Assembly (NCBI RefSeq): GCF_029962835.1
Contig: NC_080577.1
Location: 30,300,501 to 30,364,500 of the forward strand
DNA from: Magnolia sinica
Lineage: Eukaryota; Streptophyta; Magnoliopsida; Magnoliales; Magnoliaceae
Direction: 5' to 3'
Length of the DNA stretch: 64,000 bases
Shown here: positions 41,931 to 53,929 of the stretch, piece after piece
How the letters are laid out: each line of letters starts with the position of its first letter
Position numbering within the stretch: position 1 is the first letter of the stretch
Translations under genes and position numbers: made by a program
Notes under the pieces: model-generated
Told to the model about the DNA's origin: nothing
The model's input: only the letters and a program-made list of their open reading frames with translations
Databases searched by the model: none

Positions 41931-42221
41931 GACATGTTGTAGAGATGCTCTTGGGATTACAACGCGTGGTGTTTTCTTTGATATAAACGCCAGCCCACAT
42001 CTTTCGGCCAGGGTATCGCATCGGTGCGTAAGACACAGCATTGGAACCGCGGCGACGGTGCAGTCGCAATGGTACAAGTTTTGGATTAAGCCGGTTCAAA
42101 TCTACGAGATTCGACTTACGGTCGCGCGCAAATATCGATTATACGTCGCAAGTTGCCGAAATTTGACAGGAAAGATCGCGAGAGTCGACAGAACAATATG
42201 AAATAGGATACGGGTCTTACA

Positions 42222-42493
42222 ACAAAACTCTATTTAATCCATTTAACAAAATAGCTACTAGTTCAAGGGTCTATTGTAATCATAATCAATTAAGTTACAT
42301 CCCAAATTTGGATATACATATATAAGTTGAGTTTTTTATTAATTATTCATAGGCAATCCACAAGTATGAGAAGATATTCAAAAGCAACATGTAAGAGTTT
42401 ATACTAGATAAATGTTGAGCACATGATTTAAAGTTCAATTCCAATAACTAACACATGTAGTCATGAAATATCCACGATTTCTATCTCAGTTTC
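42222..42493. other. DNA between two solo LTRs, no gene seen
   Basis: AT-rich. It ends in GTTTC (42489-42493), the left target duplication of the next solo LTR. Confidence 0.5.
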
Positions 42494-44891
42494 TGTTGAG
42501 GGTCAAATATTACATATTAGACCCCATTTATTACCTGAATTTACGGGTATGATACTGTTTAACGCCCGGTTTTAATTGTGTTTTGTTGCAGGATGCAATC
42601 AGGAGCTTAAACTGAAATTGGGTATTAAAAGCGTGGATTCGGCACTCCGATGTCACAAAAGCAGGGGACGGACTCCTGGGGATTGGGATCGACGATTTTA
42701 CACAGCCGAGATCCGAAAAAATCGAGAAACTGAAGCTCAAGTGGCCCGAAAGTCAGCCAGAATGCAAGATCATAGGTTTCTCACCATCCGTTTGTCCCGA
42801 AATTTCATACACGGCCTGAAGAACATAAATTAACAGTACATGTAGAATTTCGGCCGTTGTATCCTGGTGGAAGTGGCCTAATGGATAGATCATCCCTCGG
42901 AATCATGATTCTGGGCCCACCTGCTGTTTGGATATGCTTCATCTCCGGTCTCCACGGTCTAAATGATGTGACAGAATGGATGGACGGAGCGGATTTCATA
43001 TGTACATCATGATGGACCCCACAAGGAGCATGCGAGTGCATAGACGGTGCACTCCTGTGGTGCACCGAATTCCTACAAAGGGTCAGCCACCGCTGACCCG
43101 CGTCCTCTTCAAAAACGCAACAGCGTTTACACGGCCGACTCCGGTTTTTGACTGTGGGACCCATCCATCATATATGCTGAAAATCTGGACCGTCCAAGGT
43201 GATAAAAGGGGGGTAATTACCCTCGCCTAGGTGTCAGAAACTCAGAAGACAGTGAGGATTGCAATCCAACTGTCCAAACGGAAGATGGACGGCAGTGAGA
43301 AAAGATCAGTGGACCACACCTAAGTAACTCCAAAAATACTCTTTTCTGTACGATTTTTCGTCCTGAGACCAACGGACGGAGTGGATTCCATCAAAAATGA
43401 CTCTGTGAGGTCCACCGACCATCACAGCGCTTGACAGCGAAGATGCTGTTCGCAATAGGGCATCCACTGTGATGCTTTGTGGGCCACCACCTTCGATCAA
43501 GCCATCAATCCGGACCGACCATTCGTTTCAAGAGGTCAAACCGACCGTGCCCTGTTCTACATATGAATTTCCTCAGATATTTGGTGTCCTTGAAGGATCC
43601 AAACGGAGAATGGACGGCTGAATGAAAACTACGTGGGGCGCACCGAAATAGATTCAAAATTAGTCATTTTCGACCGAAATTGCGAGGGTAATATAATGAA
43701 CGGAGTGGATTATCTGGAGAAACCCGATCGTGGGCCCCACCATCAGTCCAACGCAGAAATAGCGTTGATTCTGCGTTCGAAAAAATCGGCCGTTGTCGGC
43801 CGCTGTGTGATCTTGATCGTGGTCGAAATCACGATCTGTACCGTCCAAAATGTCCACAGGGAGGCCACAACCCTGTCCAAGAAGTCCGTTTTGAGAGTTT
43901 CTGATGGCTAGTGTCTCATACTTGGTTCAAACGTAAGTGGTTTGCGATTACCCACACAAACGCAGTTGTGTTGCAGAAGAGAAAGATTCGCACCAATTCC
44001 CAGTCATAACCGGCTTTTTTTATCCCCTATAAAAAGGGCAGCGGCTGAGAGATTGGGGGACAGTTGGAATTTGGAGGCTGGTTGCTGGGTGGAGACGCCA
44101 AGAGAGAGAGAGACAGGGAGTAGAGTTTGGTTTTTTTTTTTTCTCTTAATTGTTTTCTTCTTCTTTCTTTTTCTCTATTTTATTATGAGATCTAGCCCAT
44201 TCATGTGTGGCTAAACCTCTTAGCTAGGGCTAAGAGGTGAAGCTTGTAGCGTGATGGGATGAGTCTATACTTGTGCCTTCTGTTTAGACTGAATTGATTT
44301 TGATTTGAGTTTTATTAAAAGAATATTTTCTCAGTCTTTAATGGTCTGTTGTGACTGAAATTACAATGGGTTTGCAATGGCTTTGAATATCTCTTTTTCT
44401 CTTTTGATGTTTATGACGTCAGGAGGCCCTGTTGTTCACCATCGTCTCCTGGGCATGGTTGGATGATAGTACTCTTCCTAACTTTCATGTATTTTTGATT
44501 GGTTGGTAATTAGTTTAATCCTGTTACTTGCTTTGTCTCCTGGGCATGGTTAGATGATGGAATCCATTCTAATTCATATACCTTTCATCTCTTGAAAACC
44601 AGATCAAATAGGTTCAGTTTGATTTCCATAAATCTTAATGCAGGCATAAGATCTCCCTGATCTCAACAAGTGGATCCTCTGAATCCCTAGTTTCCTTCCT
44701 CTGAATTCCTTAAAGTTTTACAATAATCTCTCACCATTATTCATCAATTTATATTTGATTTAGATTGCATCTTAGGCTAGTTCTATTTCTACCTAGTTTC
44801 AGGAAACGTACAAGTTTCAGTCCCTATGGATTCGACCTCGGTCTTACCGAGTTTATTACTACATCACAACCCTATACTTGGGGAGTGAACA
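42494..44891 (+). repeat. Athila-family solo LTR with TSD GTTTC
   Basis: 2398 bp from TGTTGAGGGTC to GAGTGAACA, flanked by GTTTC at 42489-42493 and 44892-44896. It is the same family as the E1 and E3 LTRs. It has a TATA box (CCCCTATAAAAAGGG, about 44025-44038), hairpin at 44216-44237, twin repeats at 44444 and 44535, and U3 arms at about 42905-43022, 43370-43415 and 43695-43745. There is no internal region, so it was left by LTR-LTR recombination. Confidence 0.92.
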
Positions 44892-44896
44892 GTTTC

Positions 44897-45099
44897 TCAA
44901 ATGAGTATGACGATTGGTACAAACTTAAAACTAAAATATCCATGATTGATTCTTGTGATAACTTATTACTTCATTTAATTTATGTCAATACCTTTTATGA
45001 TAATTTTTTCCTAGTTTTAGCGTATCGTGATTGATTTTTGTAAAAAAAAATTTTCGTTTCTTTTTTTATTTTAATGAGAAACACCAATGGTTTTTAACT
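44897..45099. other. AT-rich DNA, no gene seen
   Basis: Continues the sequence left of the solo LTR. The T-rich run near 45045-45070 may be close to the CACTA fragment border. Confidence 0.4.
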
Positions 45100-45337
45100 G
45101 TGGGCGTTGGTCAGACAGGCCATTGGTAAATAAGGAAACCTGGCATAACACTGACGGTCATTATTGACGGTTATAACAATTGGCATTACCGATGATTATA
45201 AACCATCGGTGAGCAACATTGATGCCCCCTTTCCCAACGGCCCTTCCGAAGGCTAAAAGCCATCGAGGAAGGATTATGGCCGGTGACGGTTATTAGCCAT
45301 CGGAGTTGCTCTATTTTTATTTTTTATTTTTGTAGTG
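45100..45337 (-). mobile_element. Terminal fragment of a CACTA (En/Spm-like) transposon
   Basis: The right edge TTTTTGTAGTG is CACTACAAAAA on the minus strand, the usual CACTA terminus. Inside are inverted subterminal words such as GACGGTTAT..., CCGATGATTATAAACCATCGG and CGATGGCTAATAACCGTCAC, typical of CACTA ends. The other terminus and a transposase are not visible. Confidence 0.6.
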
Positions 45338-45394
45338 ATTAGTTACTCAATTGGCGGCCATGATGAAGTAATAATAAGATCAGATTGCAACCCA

Positions 45395-46957
45395 AATAAA
45401 CATGATATCTAACATGGGTCAGCCTCCTTTAAGACAGAGGAATCAAGTTTCAGGGAACAAGCAACTCGGTAGAGTGGACCTACTGGAGAAATTCACTAAA
45501 TTACGACTGACTGTATTTAAGGGAACTTTAGATCCAACGGTAGCAGAAGATTGGCTAACTCAAGTAGAGAAGATCTTAGAAGCGATGGACTGCCCAGTGG
45601 ACCAGAAGGTCTGAATGGTGACATTTGTACTTTAAGGAGAAGCGAATATATGGTGGCGAGTAGCGAAAAGGATGGTCGCAATAATACCTGTGGACATGGA
45701 GCGAGTTTAAAAGCAAGTTATACGAGAAATATTTTTTCCAAAGCATATATATCATCTTTAGAAGATGGCAAAATTTTCAAAGTTGGAGCAAGGAGCTATG
45801 TTGGTGGCCCAGTATGAGCCGAAGTTCGCAGAACTATTTCGATATGTTTCAAAGGTGGTGGAAGATGAAGGATATAAAGTTCAAAATTTTGAAGAAGGCC
45901 TTTATTAGAGAGTTGGAATTAGATTTTGTTGTGTAGATATCACAAAATATACTCAGATCGTGGATAAAGCCATGTGAGCCGTAAGAGATATTGAATGGAC
46001 TTGTGCTTAGATGAGAGAGCATCAAATTAAGATAACACTTACTCGGTAGCAACCATCAGAAAAGAGGCAGGGGCAGTAGACCACTACTCCGATCACGACA
46101 TCAAACAATTATTAACGATAATTTGCAGGGAATTGCACATATTATGAGAAATACGAGCATAAAGCGTAGTTTTGTATGACTCGACTCAGAGACATTGCAC
46201 AGTTATTGCCACTTCAGCAGGCACTTTCATGAGTACCATCCCCTGCATCAATTCATCAGTCTGTTCAGTCACCCTAGGCGTCCAGACTGTCTCACTCTTA
46301 CCCTCGGTCATCACACACTGCGCCATCTCGATCGCCATAAAGTCAACAGAATCACCACGACCTACTCTCAAGGAGGACAACTATTCAGACAACAGCTCAC
46401 ACAAGCCAAAGTTTATGCCATCACCTCTACTGAAGAACTTGAAGTGAATAACAATGTGATAGAAGTTACAATCGTCTTGCACGATCAACTCATCGTCATA
46501 TTGTTTGATTCTGGAGCTTCATTGTCTTTTATTTCAATTGCAGTAGTCGAACGATTAGGCATTAAATCTGTAGCTCTTAGTAGATCAATCTTGGAGAATA
46601 ACCTGTGGGAAAGACTGTCACCTTAGAAAAAATTTGTAAATTTTGTGGAATTGAAATTGAAGGAACCCTAATGCCGGTAGATGTAGTTGTGATAGAGATG
46701 GAGGGGTATGATATTATTATAAGAATGGATTAGCTTCAACCTATCATGTTAAAATTGATTATCATGCTAAGACAATAACTTTCTCTATTACAGGGAGAGA
46801 GCCTTTCCAAATTTGAGGGCGGCTGAAAGACAGAGGAGTAAAACACATCTTGGCATTGAAAGACGGAGAATCGCCAGAGTTGACGATAGAACAAATTTTG
46901 ATTGTGAAAGATTATCTAGAGGTTTTCCAAGATATCCCTAGATTGCCTCCTAGAAGA
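45395..46957 (+). pseudogene. Del/Tekay-like gag-protease fragment
   Basis: Conceptual plus-strand reading gives FKGTLDPTVAEDWLTQVEKI near 45510-45570, stops at 45612 (QKV then TGA, where relatives have Arg) and 45635, then WWRVAKRM, LEQGAMLVAQYEPKFAELF (about 45785-45840), and near 46440-46545 a protease loop VILFDSGASLSFISIAVVE. The piece DYLEVFQDIPRLPPRR near 46908-46955 is the usual start of the RT region, and homology stops there. The order gag, protease, RT-linker is normal. It is a truncated, frameshifted fossil. Confidence 0.68.
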
Positions 46958-47730
46958 TGATAAATCTAAATATTGCATATTTATCCTCTCAATTACATCA
47001 GTTTTTATGTATTCAAAGTGCTTAATTGATTAACTAACATATATTTTGTACGTGCCATGAAATTATGCGTAAGGATGATTAGGGCTCAAAAGATTAATCA
47101 AGTGAAAACTTAGATGTTTGAAGGTTATTAATGAAGAATTCAAGTGCCAAAGATCTAAGGAAAGCTAGTACAAAAGATGAAGGAATAACTAAAAAATCAT
47201 AAAGTTCAATAACAGAAATAACAGACTGTTCAGTCCCACCTGAGCTTGGTTCATTCCGATCGAATGTGGACAAAACAATCCAGCAAGAAACTATGATTTT
47301 CAAAGATAATTCGGCTCGACACATAAGTTCGATTGAAGCTATGTTTAGTGCCACTGAAGGAGAGTTTGATACAATCTAAGGGGGATATAGACTTCAGATT
47401 TATTTTGAAAAAATTTAACTACAACCGAGAGACCAATTCAGTGTGACTGAAGTGATGTTTGGCTGTAACTGAAGGTCACAGTCGATGTGACTGAAGTGTA
47501 ATAAATTAGTGCAAAATTTTGAAGTAGGTTCTAAGTCGATGCAAATCAAGTCTATTTAAAGGAGTGTTTAAGCTGATCTCAATACAAGTTAGGGCTTGGG
47601 AGAGAGACCTAGGAATAACAGACCTTCTTCAAAATCATTCTTCATACTGCTTCTTGATTATTAGTTCATTGCGTGTTCTCTCTCCTTTTTGTGTTTTTTC
47701 TCTTTTTTTTTGAATTTTGTTTTTACTCAA
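46958..47730 (+). repeat. LTR-like segment truncating the Del-like pol
   Basis: Begins TGATAAATCTAAATATTGC exactly where pol homology ends. It contains repeated (G)TGACTGAAG words near 47450-47500, TCTATTTAAAGG near 47551, and a GGGAGAGAGACCTAGG start-region followed by a T-rich stretch, in the order U3, TATA, R. No matching end or duplication was found. Confidence 0.35.
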
Positions 47731-47749
47731 GGAAGGCGAACATACTGAA

Positions 47750-48120
47750 TGTAAATGGTAAGAAAGTAAAGGGTACAAGAGCACATTGGAATATCAAGAT
47801 ATATAGGTGAAAAAGTACATGGACTAGTGTAAATTAGATTGCATACGCACAAGGTAAATAGATTATTATACACTGAAATGCGGTAAAGTAAATGGATCGG
47901 TGGAAACTGGAATATAGGATGCTCATGAGCAAGTAAAGGGACCAATTCACACTAGAATATAGGATGCAAACATGAATGTAAAATGGACCATTATGCATTT
48001 GAGAGTTAGTTGGTTAGTAAGTTAGTCAATTAGTGAGTTAGTAGATTAGTAAGTTAGCATAAGACTAATAAAGAATGGAATGTTAATGGACCAGTATTAC
48101 ACTAGAATGGTTGAAGTTAA
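47750..48120. repeat. Degenerate short tandem repeats
   Basis: ACT(G/A)GAATATAGGATGC occurs twice with about 43 bp spacing near 47908 and 47951, with related GTAAATGGAC(C/T) and ATTACACTAGAAT words around. 48005-48060 is an AGTTAGT-based run. Confidence 0.45.
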
Positions 48121-48642
48121 GGAATCCTCGAAAAAAAAATCGTAAAATTGCATGTTTTAAGCCAGGCCTTGGCTAACGAAGAGCTATGCTTTCCTCAGCA
48201 GAGTTGCTAGTTCTATGAATTCTCCTACATGCAAACGCGAACACACTCAGGAAAAAGACTGCGATTACCCACTCATTTTAGCTTTCTCTGCATTTTTTTC
48301 CAATGATGGTTATGGCTAGAATTGCACTCGTTACTTTCATTACGTAATGTTGCTAGATGTGTATTGGATTAAATAATTTGACTGGAGTCACCACTAGCCA
48401 AATATATTTTAGAATCTATGGTCGGATAAAAATTGTAAAATCTTTCATGAATTGAGGCATAACAAGATTTTTCTAATCCATTTGACTCTTATGATTGATC
48501 TACTCCATGGATTTTAGGTATGGTCCTCTCTTACGGAAAAAGAAGGGATTCGGTACCTTTTCTTGCTTGTGCAATGCACATTCTCTACTTTATAAGATTT
48601 TACGATTTTTTTTAATTCATATAAACTTCAGCATCACTACAA
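48121..48642. other. Noncoding DNA, no gene seen
   Basis: No frame or repeat structure that I can support. It ends with TATAC, the target duplication of the next solo LTR. Confidence 0.45.
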
Positions 48643-48647
48643 TATAC

Positions 48648-50278
48648 TGTAAGTGCTATATTGTATAAAGCACACCTTCGTTTGTCAAATTTTATTTAGA
48701 CAAAATAGCTTATGAAGTAGGCCTTCTAATGTGAATCAAGATGGAAAGTTTAAGACTCTACTGAAGTTCAAGATCAAGATAGAAAGTTCGAATTCTACTA
48801 AGTCTAAGATGATTGAGTTCAAGTTCTACTAAAGTTCTAGTAAAAGATCAAGTTTCATCTTCAACTTCAATCTCTATTGAAGAATCAAATAGAAGAACAA
48901 GTTTTATGAAGTTCAAGCTACTTCAAAGTTCAGTCATTTCAGGTATAACAAACCTTAGAAAGACCTTAGGCTTAGGTACTTTCAAAACATAATTTAAATG
49001 GGTTTTTATGCCTATGTTAGGCTAAAGTTCGACTAGTTTAAGATAAGGTTTGACTAGTTTAAGATGTGGCTTGACTAGTCTAAGAATTTTTCGACCAGTC
49101 CTAGTTTAAACTGAAGAAAAATGGATTTTTCTGCTACTTGTTCGAGTAGTCGAGGGTTGCTCGACTAGAAGTCCAGTAACTGAATCAGTTCAGATTTTAC
49201 ACACCCTCGACCAGTCGAACAGGGCCCTCGACCAGTCGAAGATCTGTTTTATCTTATCGCGCTAAAATTTGAAAATTTATTTTAACGGAATCCAGTTCTT
49301 AGACGAGTCGAAGCAACAACTTCTTTGCCTATAAATAGAGGCCTTTTCTCAATCCAAAATTAACAATTCAAGTCTATTAAATCCTTCCACATGAGAGAGA
49401 AAAGCCCCCATTATTGTCAAGCTATTGCACGGTATTTATAATATTTTTAATAGCTTTTTTGTTTTAATTCCTTGATATATTATTTTCTGAATCTTATTTT
49501 ATAAAGAGAGTAAATATTTTTCTTTGAGATCTTAAGGAATTCAAATAAGTAGCCTTTAGTTTGAATCTATTTAAAATCAATCTAAAACCTTCAACCCTTA
49601 TTTATGTGACTGAACATTGAATAATCTACTACAAGAGAAGCGGTTCTACGGCTATATCGACTGATACATCTTTAAAGGAGAAGATAAGTATGCTTTACTT
49701 TTATATTTTAGTTTTATTGAGATAGCTAGAAAATTTCATTTGTTGGTTTTTCTAAGATATCCAGAAAATTCTCAGAGAGGGGTTTTTTGTTTGTGATAGC
49801 CTTTTAAAATCGTAACTGTATCAGGTTTTAAGGTGACCAAGAGAAAACCTTATTTATAGTAAAAGCTAATATCACGTAGATAGTGATTATTGGAACTGGA
49901 GTAGGTATGGCTGTTTGAGAACAGTTGTTGTATACATCGAACCACTATAACTCTTAGTGTTGTAGTGAATGTTTACCTTTTGCATTTGTGGAGAATGTTT
50001 GTAATTTCATTTATGCAAAAGTGGTGAATGTTTGTAATAGATGGCTTTATTTTCTCTTGCTTGGTTTGAGATCTTAATTCTTACAAATGTTCATAAAATA
50101 AGGTTGTCCTACCTAAACTTGGTTTAGGTGTAGGTTGTTTTATGAATTAGTTTGAATCAAATTTTCAATACTAGTGTGATTGAGATTTCTGATTTATTTA
50201 ATATTTCAACACTTTAATTTCTTATTTGGCATTGACCTATTCACCCTTCCTCTAGGACTTCTTAAGCTCGCATTTTCA
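48648..50278 (+). repeat. Copia-type solo LTR with TSD TATAC
   Basis: 1631 bp. TATAC at 48643-48647 and 50279-50283 flanks TGTAAGTGC ... GCATTTTCA, whose ends are imperfect inverted repeats. A TATA box (CCTATAAATAGAGG, 49328-49341) precedes an R/U5-like part, and CCTATTCACCCTTCCTCTAG (50236-50255) is a variant of the U5 phrase common in plant copia LTRs. U3 holds repeated TTTGACTAGTTTAAGAT and (T)CGACCAGTCGA words. No internal domain is attached. Confidence 0.78.
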
Positions 50279-50283
50279 TATAC

Positions 50284-52889
50284 CATATTGTGTAGGGTAT
50301 CGGGACCCTATGTAAGCAAAGTAAAGAAAAATAAAATAAGTAGCAAAGAAGAAAAGTAAAGATGTGAGTGTGTGGATGTTGTGGATGTTTTTGGAATGTC
50401 TTGAGTGGAGTGCGGTCTGATTTGATATATGAAAAAGAAAAAGAAAAACTATGCACCATTTTTTATTAAAAGGGATAGTTGGATGTCGTTAATTCCAACC
50501 CTACTCTAAGACTTTGGAAGCTTCTACTTGATTGGATTGTTTACGCTTTGATTGGACAAAGTAACAACACACTTGTCTTTTTAGTGTCAGGGAGGAGCTG
50601 GAATGAGTTTGTAAAGGTGTGTTTCCGGATTGGCAGTGCAACAACTTCGGCGTGGCTTAGCAGAAGCTTTAATCAGCACCAAATGCTCCAATAACTCTAA
50701 CCGCTTTCAACTCTCAACATCTATCCCCCCTAAATGGCTAATAGTTATGGTCCTTAAAGAGGCCAAAAAATGGCCCTTCAAGGGCCTTTTTTGGCTAATA
50801 GGTCTTCTTTATAGGCATAAGCTATAAGCCACGATAAAGTCATTTAAATTGCCTTTTTGGAATACTTTATGCAACCAGCCCTTTATGGGACCTTTTTTTG
50901 GAGTGCTCTTTTCCACATCAGCACTTTATGCAATCCGGTGCTCTAAGCTTTTTTAGAGTTTCGGTGTTTGTCTTAACCACCGCCTGCCCATTTCAATATT
51001 AACCAATCAAATCCATCATATGTTTTCGGGAGATGCTAGGGATCCATTTGGTTATGTTTTTGTAAGTTTTTTTTGTTGTATCATTAGGGTCGAGGAAATG
51101 TTTCTTAACTGATTTGCAACTTACATGCACCTTTAGGTGAGTGGCTGGGATCAAGTCAAACGGGTCGCAAACTCATCAATCCGTCCGATTGATCATTTTT
51201 CGGTTGCATCGAGGTCCTTCTTGGGCTATCCCCTTGTGCTTTTTAGGGCTTTATGGGTGCTTTGGGAGCAAATTTATCAAAATACTATAGTTCGATTACT
51301 TTAAAAATCCTTAATAATTTTGAATGGAAACGAGTCGACGAGCCCTCAAAGCTGTTGATCCGGCTCATTGGCTGCCTTTGAAACTTATCCTGAGTCATAC
51401 CTGTCCAACCCAAACGAACCATATAGTGAGTGTTGAGTCGTGCAAATACTTTTGTTCAAAGTTAAACCATAGTTGAAGAGTAGTTTTAATCTCGTTTACA
51501 GTGGTGTCTACGTGCATATGACTAAAAAACCAGCCCAATTTGTGATTTAGATGAACCCCAATATTGGAAAGAGTGTATAGGGTGACATCCACCCTCTAAA
51601 CTATTCCCCTTGATGTGAACCACATGAATCTGGAAGTGTTCTAATTTTTGGGCCCTAGGCGTAAGTGCTCCCATGGCATCTAATAGTTTGAGTAGATTTC
51701 TTATAATCATCATAGTGTGTAGTGAAAAAATCACTAGTGGACATCTCTCTCTTAACTATTTTCTTTGGTGCGACCCATCTAAATCATAGGTTAGCTGATT
51801 TTTATTTTTATTTTTATTTTTTTGCTTTGGCCCTAGTGTGGAATTACACATCTAATGGTTGGAGCAGATTTCACATTCACATCATGGTGGGGTTGGTGTG
51901 TCTCCTATAATTATTTTTAATATATGTATAGCTAAAATCCCTTCAAACAGTTGCGAGAGGGATGCCACTACCAATTTTTTGTGGGGCCCACCATGATGTG
52001 TATGTGAAATCTACCTAGACCATTAGATGTGAAATCTGACGTTAAACCTACAACCAAAAACTCAGGTTGACCTGTGATTCAAATGGACCATACTAAACCA
52101 AATAGTTGGGAGAGAAATATTAATTATTGATTTTTTTACAAGCCCTCAATAATTATTATGTGAAATTCTTTCAAACCATTAGATGCCACAAAAAAAATTT
52201 AGGCATGTGAGCCAAAATTCAGGATACTATGATTTAGGTGGACCATCCGATTGTATGGTCCACTCGAATCACCGATGGGGTTGGTTTTTTATACCTATAT
52301 AGCTACACCTACAATTAGGTCATGCAACTAGTGATCAAATTGGATATCGGAAATACAATAAGTTAGGGATCACATGGCTGCTACTTTTGGTAGGCATAAT
52401 TCTCTGCGACACAAGTGTTTGGTTTCTAGTTAGGTTCTGTGTCACTCTCTGTTAAAGGGTAAATTTTTTTTTCCTCTATCCCTATAATTAGAGGAATATT
52501 TTTGTAAATATGGAGAGTCAAAGGATGTTATAGGAATATCACATACTCGTGGAATTTTTTGAGTTAAACCCCCTATAATTATAGAGATATATAGACCCGA
52601 ATGAATTGAACCAAGCCAACATTAGGTCAAGCTCAGCCGCAATTGCTTGGGCTTATATATCTAAGCCCAAACCCATCCCATGGACCTTAAAAGACATGCT
52701 CAAACCTGACCCAATTACCTATCCAGCCCAAAAGCCCACAGGCCCACCCAGCCCATTGCCAACCCCAATTGGGAATTATCACCAAGGACTCTAGATAACA
52801 TTTTGGAATAGGTCATTCTGATTGTCAAAAGTTATCATACTAACTATTTAGTTCGTTTATAATATGGAAATCACATATCGCATCAATTA
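50284..52889. other. Noncoding DNA with MITE-like arms, no gene seen
   Basis: Frames are short and unrelated to known families. Arms of the palindromic family appear near 51590-51730, 51840-51900 and 51980-52270 (for example GTGGGGCCCACCATGATGTG near 51981). 52560-52790 is rich in GGCCCA/AAGCCC words. Confidence 0.45.
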
Positions 52890-53340
52890 TATTACAAAAC
52901 AATCTGGTCAGTAATCGAGACCATCCATCAATGTGCTTCACACCCTCAATTGCCCTCCCTCTTAAAAGATCACTTTTGTTGGATCATACACATTGGGCAG
53001 GGAAATAGGCAATCTATATTGATCGTGCTAAATACTCTATCATGAATCTGGACTATCCATCATATGGGATCACACATCAAAAAAATTCACTTGTGTTAGA
53101 TGTCATAACCATCCATTCAATGGTTGGAGAAATGGATAGCCCATATCGATCCAACTACAACCAGTCCAATAATTGATCTAGGTCATCCATCATGTGAGTC
53201 CCACCCTTAATTGCCCATCCATCTTAAAAGTCATTTTCATTCGATCATAGTCATTGGGAAGGAAAATATATGACCATATTAATCATGCTACAAATTATTT
53301 CATCATTGATTTAGAACATCCACCATCATTCCCATCATCA
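52890..53340. repeat. Tandem repeat, about 131 bp, 3.4 units
   Basis: Equivalent points CATCCATCA fall at about 52921, 53053, 53183 and 53316. Units share CCCACCCT(C/T)AATTGCCC, TTAAAAGTCA, (G/T)ATCATA..CATTGG and ATCGTGCTA words and differ by many substitutions, so the array is old. Confidence 0.68.
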
Positions 53341-53439
53341 CTGATCTCACGTTATTGTAAAAAAATTGCCTTTTTGTTGATGGTCCAACTACCATTTACT
53401 GGGGAAGCGCACTGGCACACTGCCAACCTCGATGGTAAG

Positions 53440-53905
53440 TTAATGTCTCAAAGTTCTGTGAGCCTCACTATGATGTGTGTCATATCCACACTCTCCATCC
53501 ATTTTGTGAGATCATTTTAGGGCATGAGACCAAAAATGAGATAGATCCAAATATCAAGTGAACCATACCCAAAAAAAAAAGTGTGGGGATTGAATGCATC
53601 TCATTGGAAACTTCCTGGGGACAATAGAAGTTTTGTATCAAGTTGATATTTGTTTTTTCCCTTCGGCCAACTTTGTTCAACCTTATGAACAGATTGGATA
53701 GAATATAAGCATCATGATGACCCCTAGGAATGTTACAACAATGGGAGTTGTCTCAACAGCTTTATGTGGTGTGGTCCACTTGAGGTTTGGATCTGCCTCA
53801 TTTTTGGGCTCATGCCCTGAAATGATGTCGCGAAATGGTTGGATGATGTGAATATAATGCATACATCATGGTGGTGCCACAAAACTTTGCCACGACAACA
53901 CACCA
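53440..53905. mobile_element. MITE-like palindromic element M4
   Basis: Ends CAAAGTTCTGTGAGCC and GGTGCCACAAAACTTTG are imperfect inverted repeats. The interior mirrors CATGAGACCAAAAATGAGATAG against CCTCATTTTTGGGCTCATG. No frame and no settled target duplication. Confidence 0.6.
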
Positions 53906-53929
53906 CAGCCAGTGGCACACCACGCAATT

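Larger units (their letters stand above)
38051..42221 (+). repeat. Gypsy-type solo LTR, 4.2 kb
   Basis: Starts TGTCACGCCCCAAAC and ends GGGTCTTACA; the reverse of the end is TGTAAGACCC, so the termini are inverted repeats. Flanks are ATAAA (38046-38050) and ACAAA (42222-42226), a one-mismatch 5-bp duplication. No gag or pol was found inside. It carries GGGCC-rich repeats, a 53-bp tandem array, several MITE-like arms, and (AT)n, (AG)n and (TGAT)n tracts. Del/Tekay LTRs have this kind of start and can be long. An unusual non-autonomous element is the alternative. Confidence 0.6.

Noticed and set aside
41601..42099. Ser/Leu/Thr-rich minus-strand frames of 140-158 codons
   Set aside because: Produced by CT-rich microsatellites (SLSLSL, HTH words) near the end of the solo LTR.
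46172..46447. His/Ser-rich plus-strand frame near the Del-like protease
   Set aside because: An out-of-frame reading of the Gag-protease linker.
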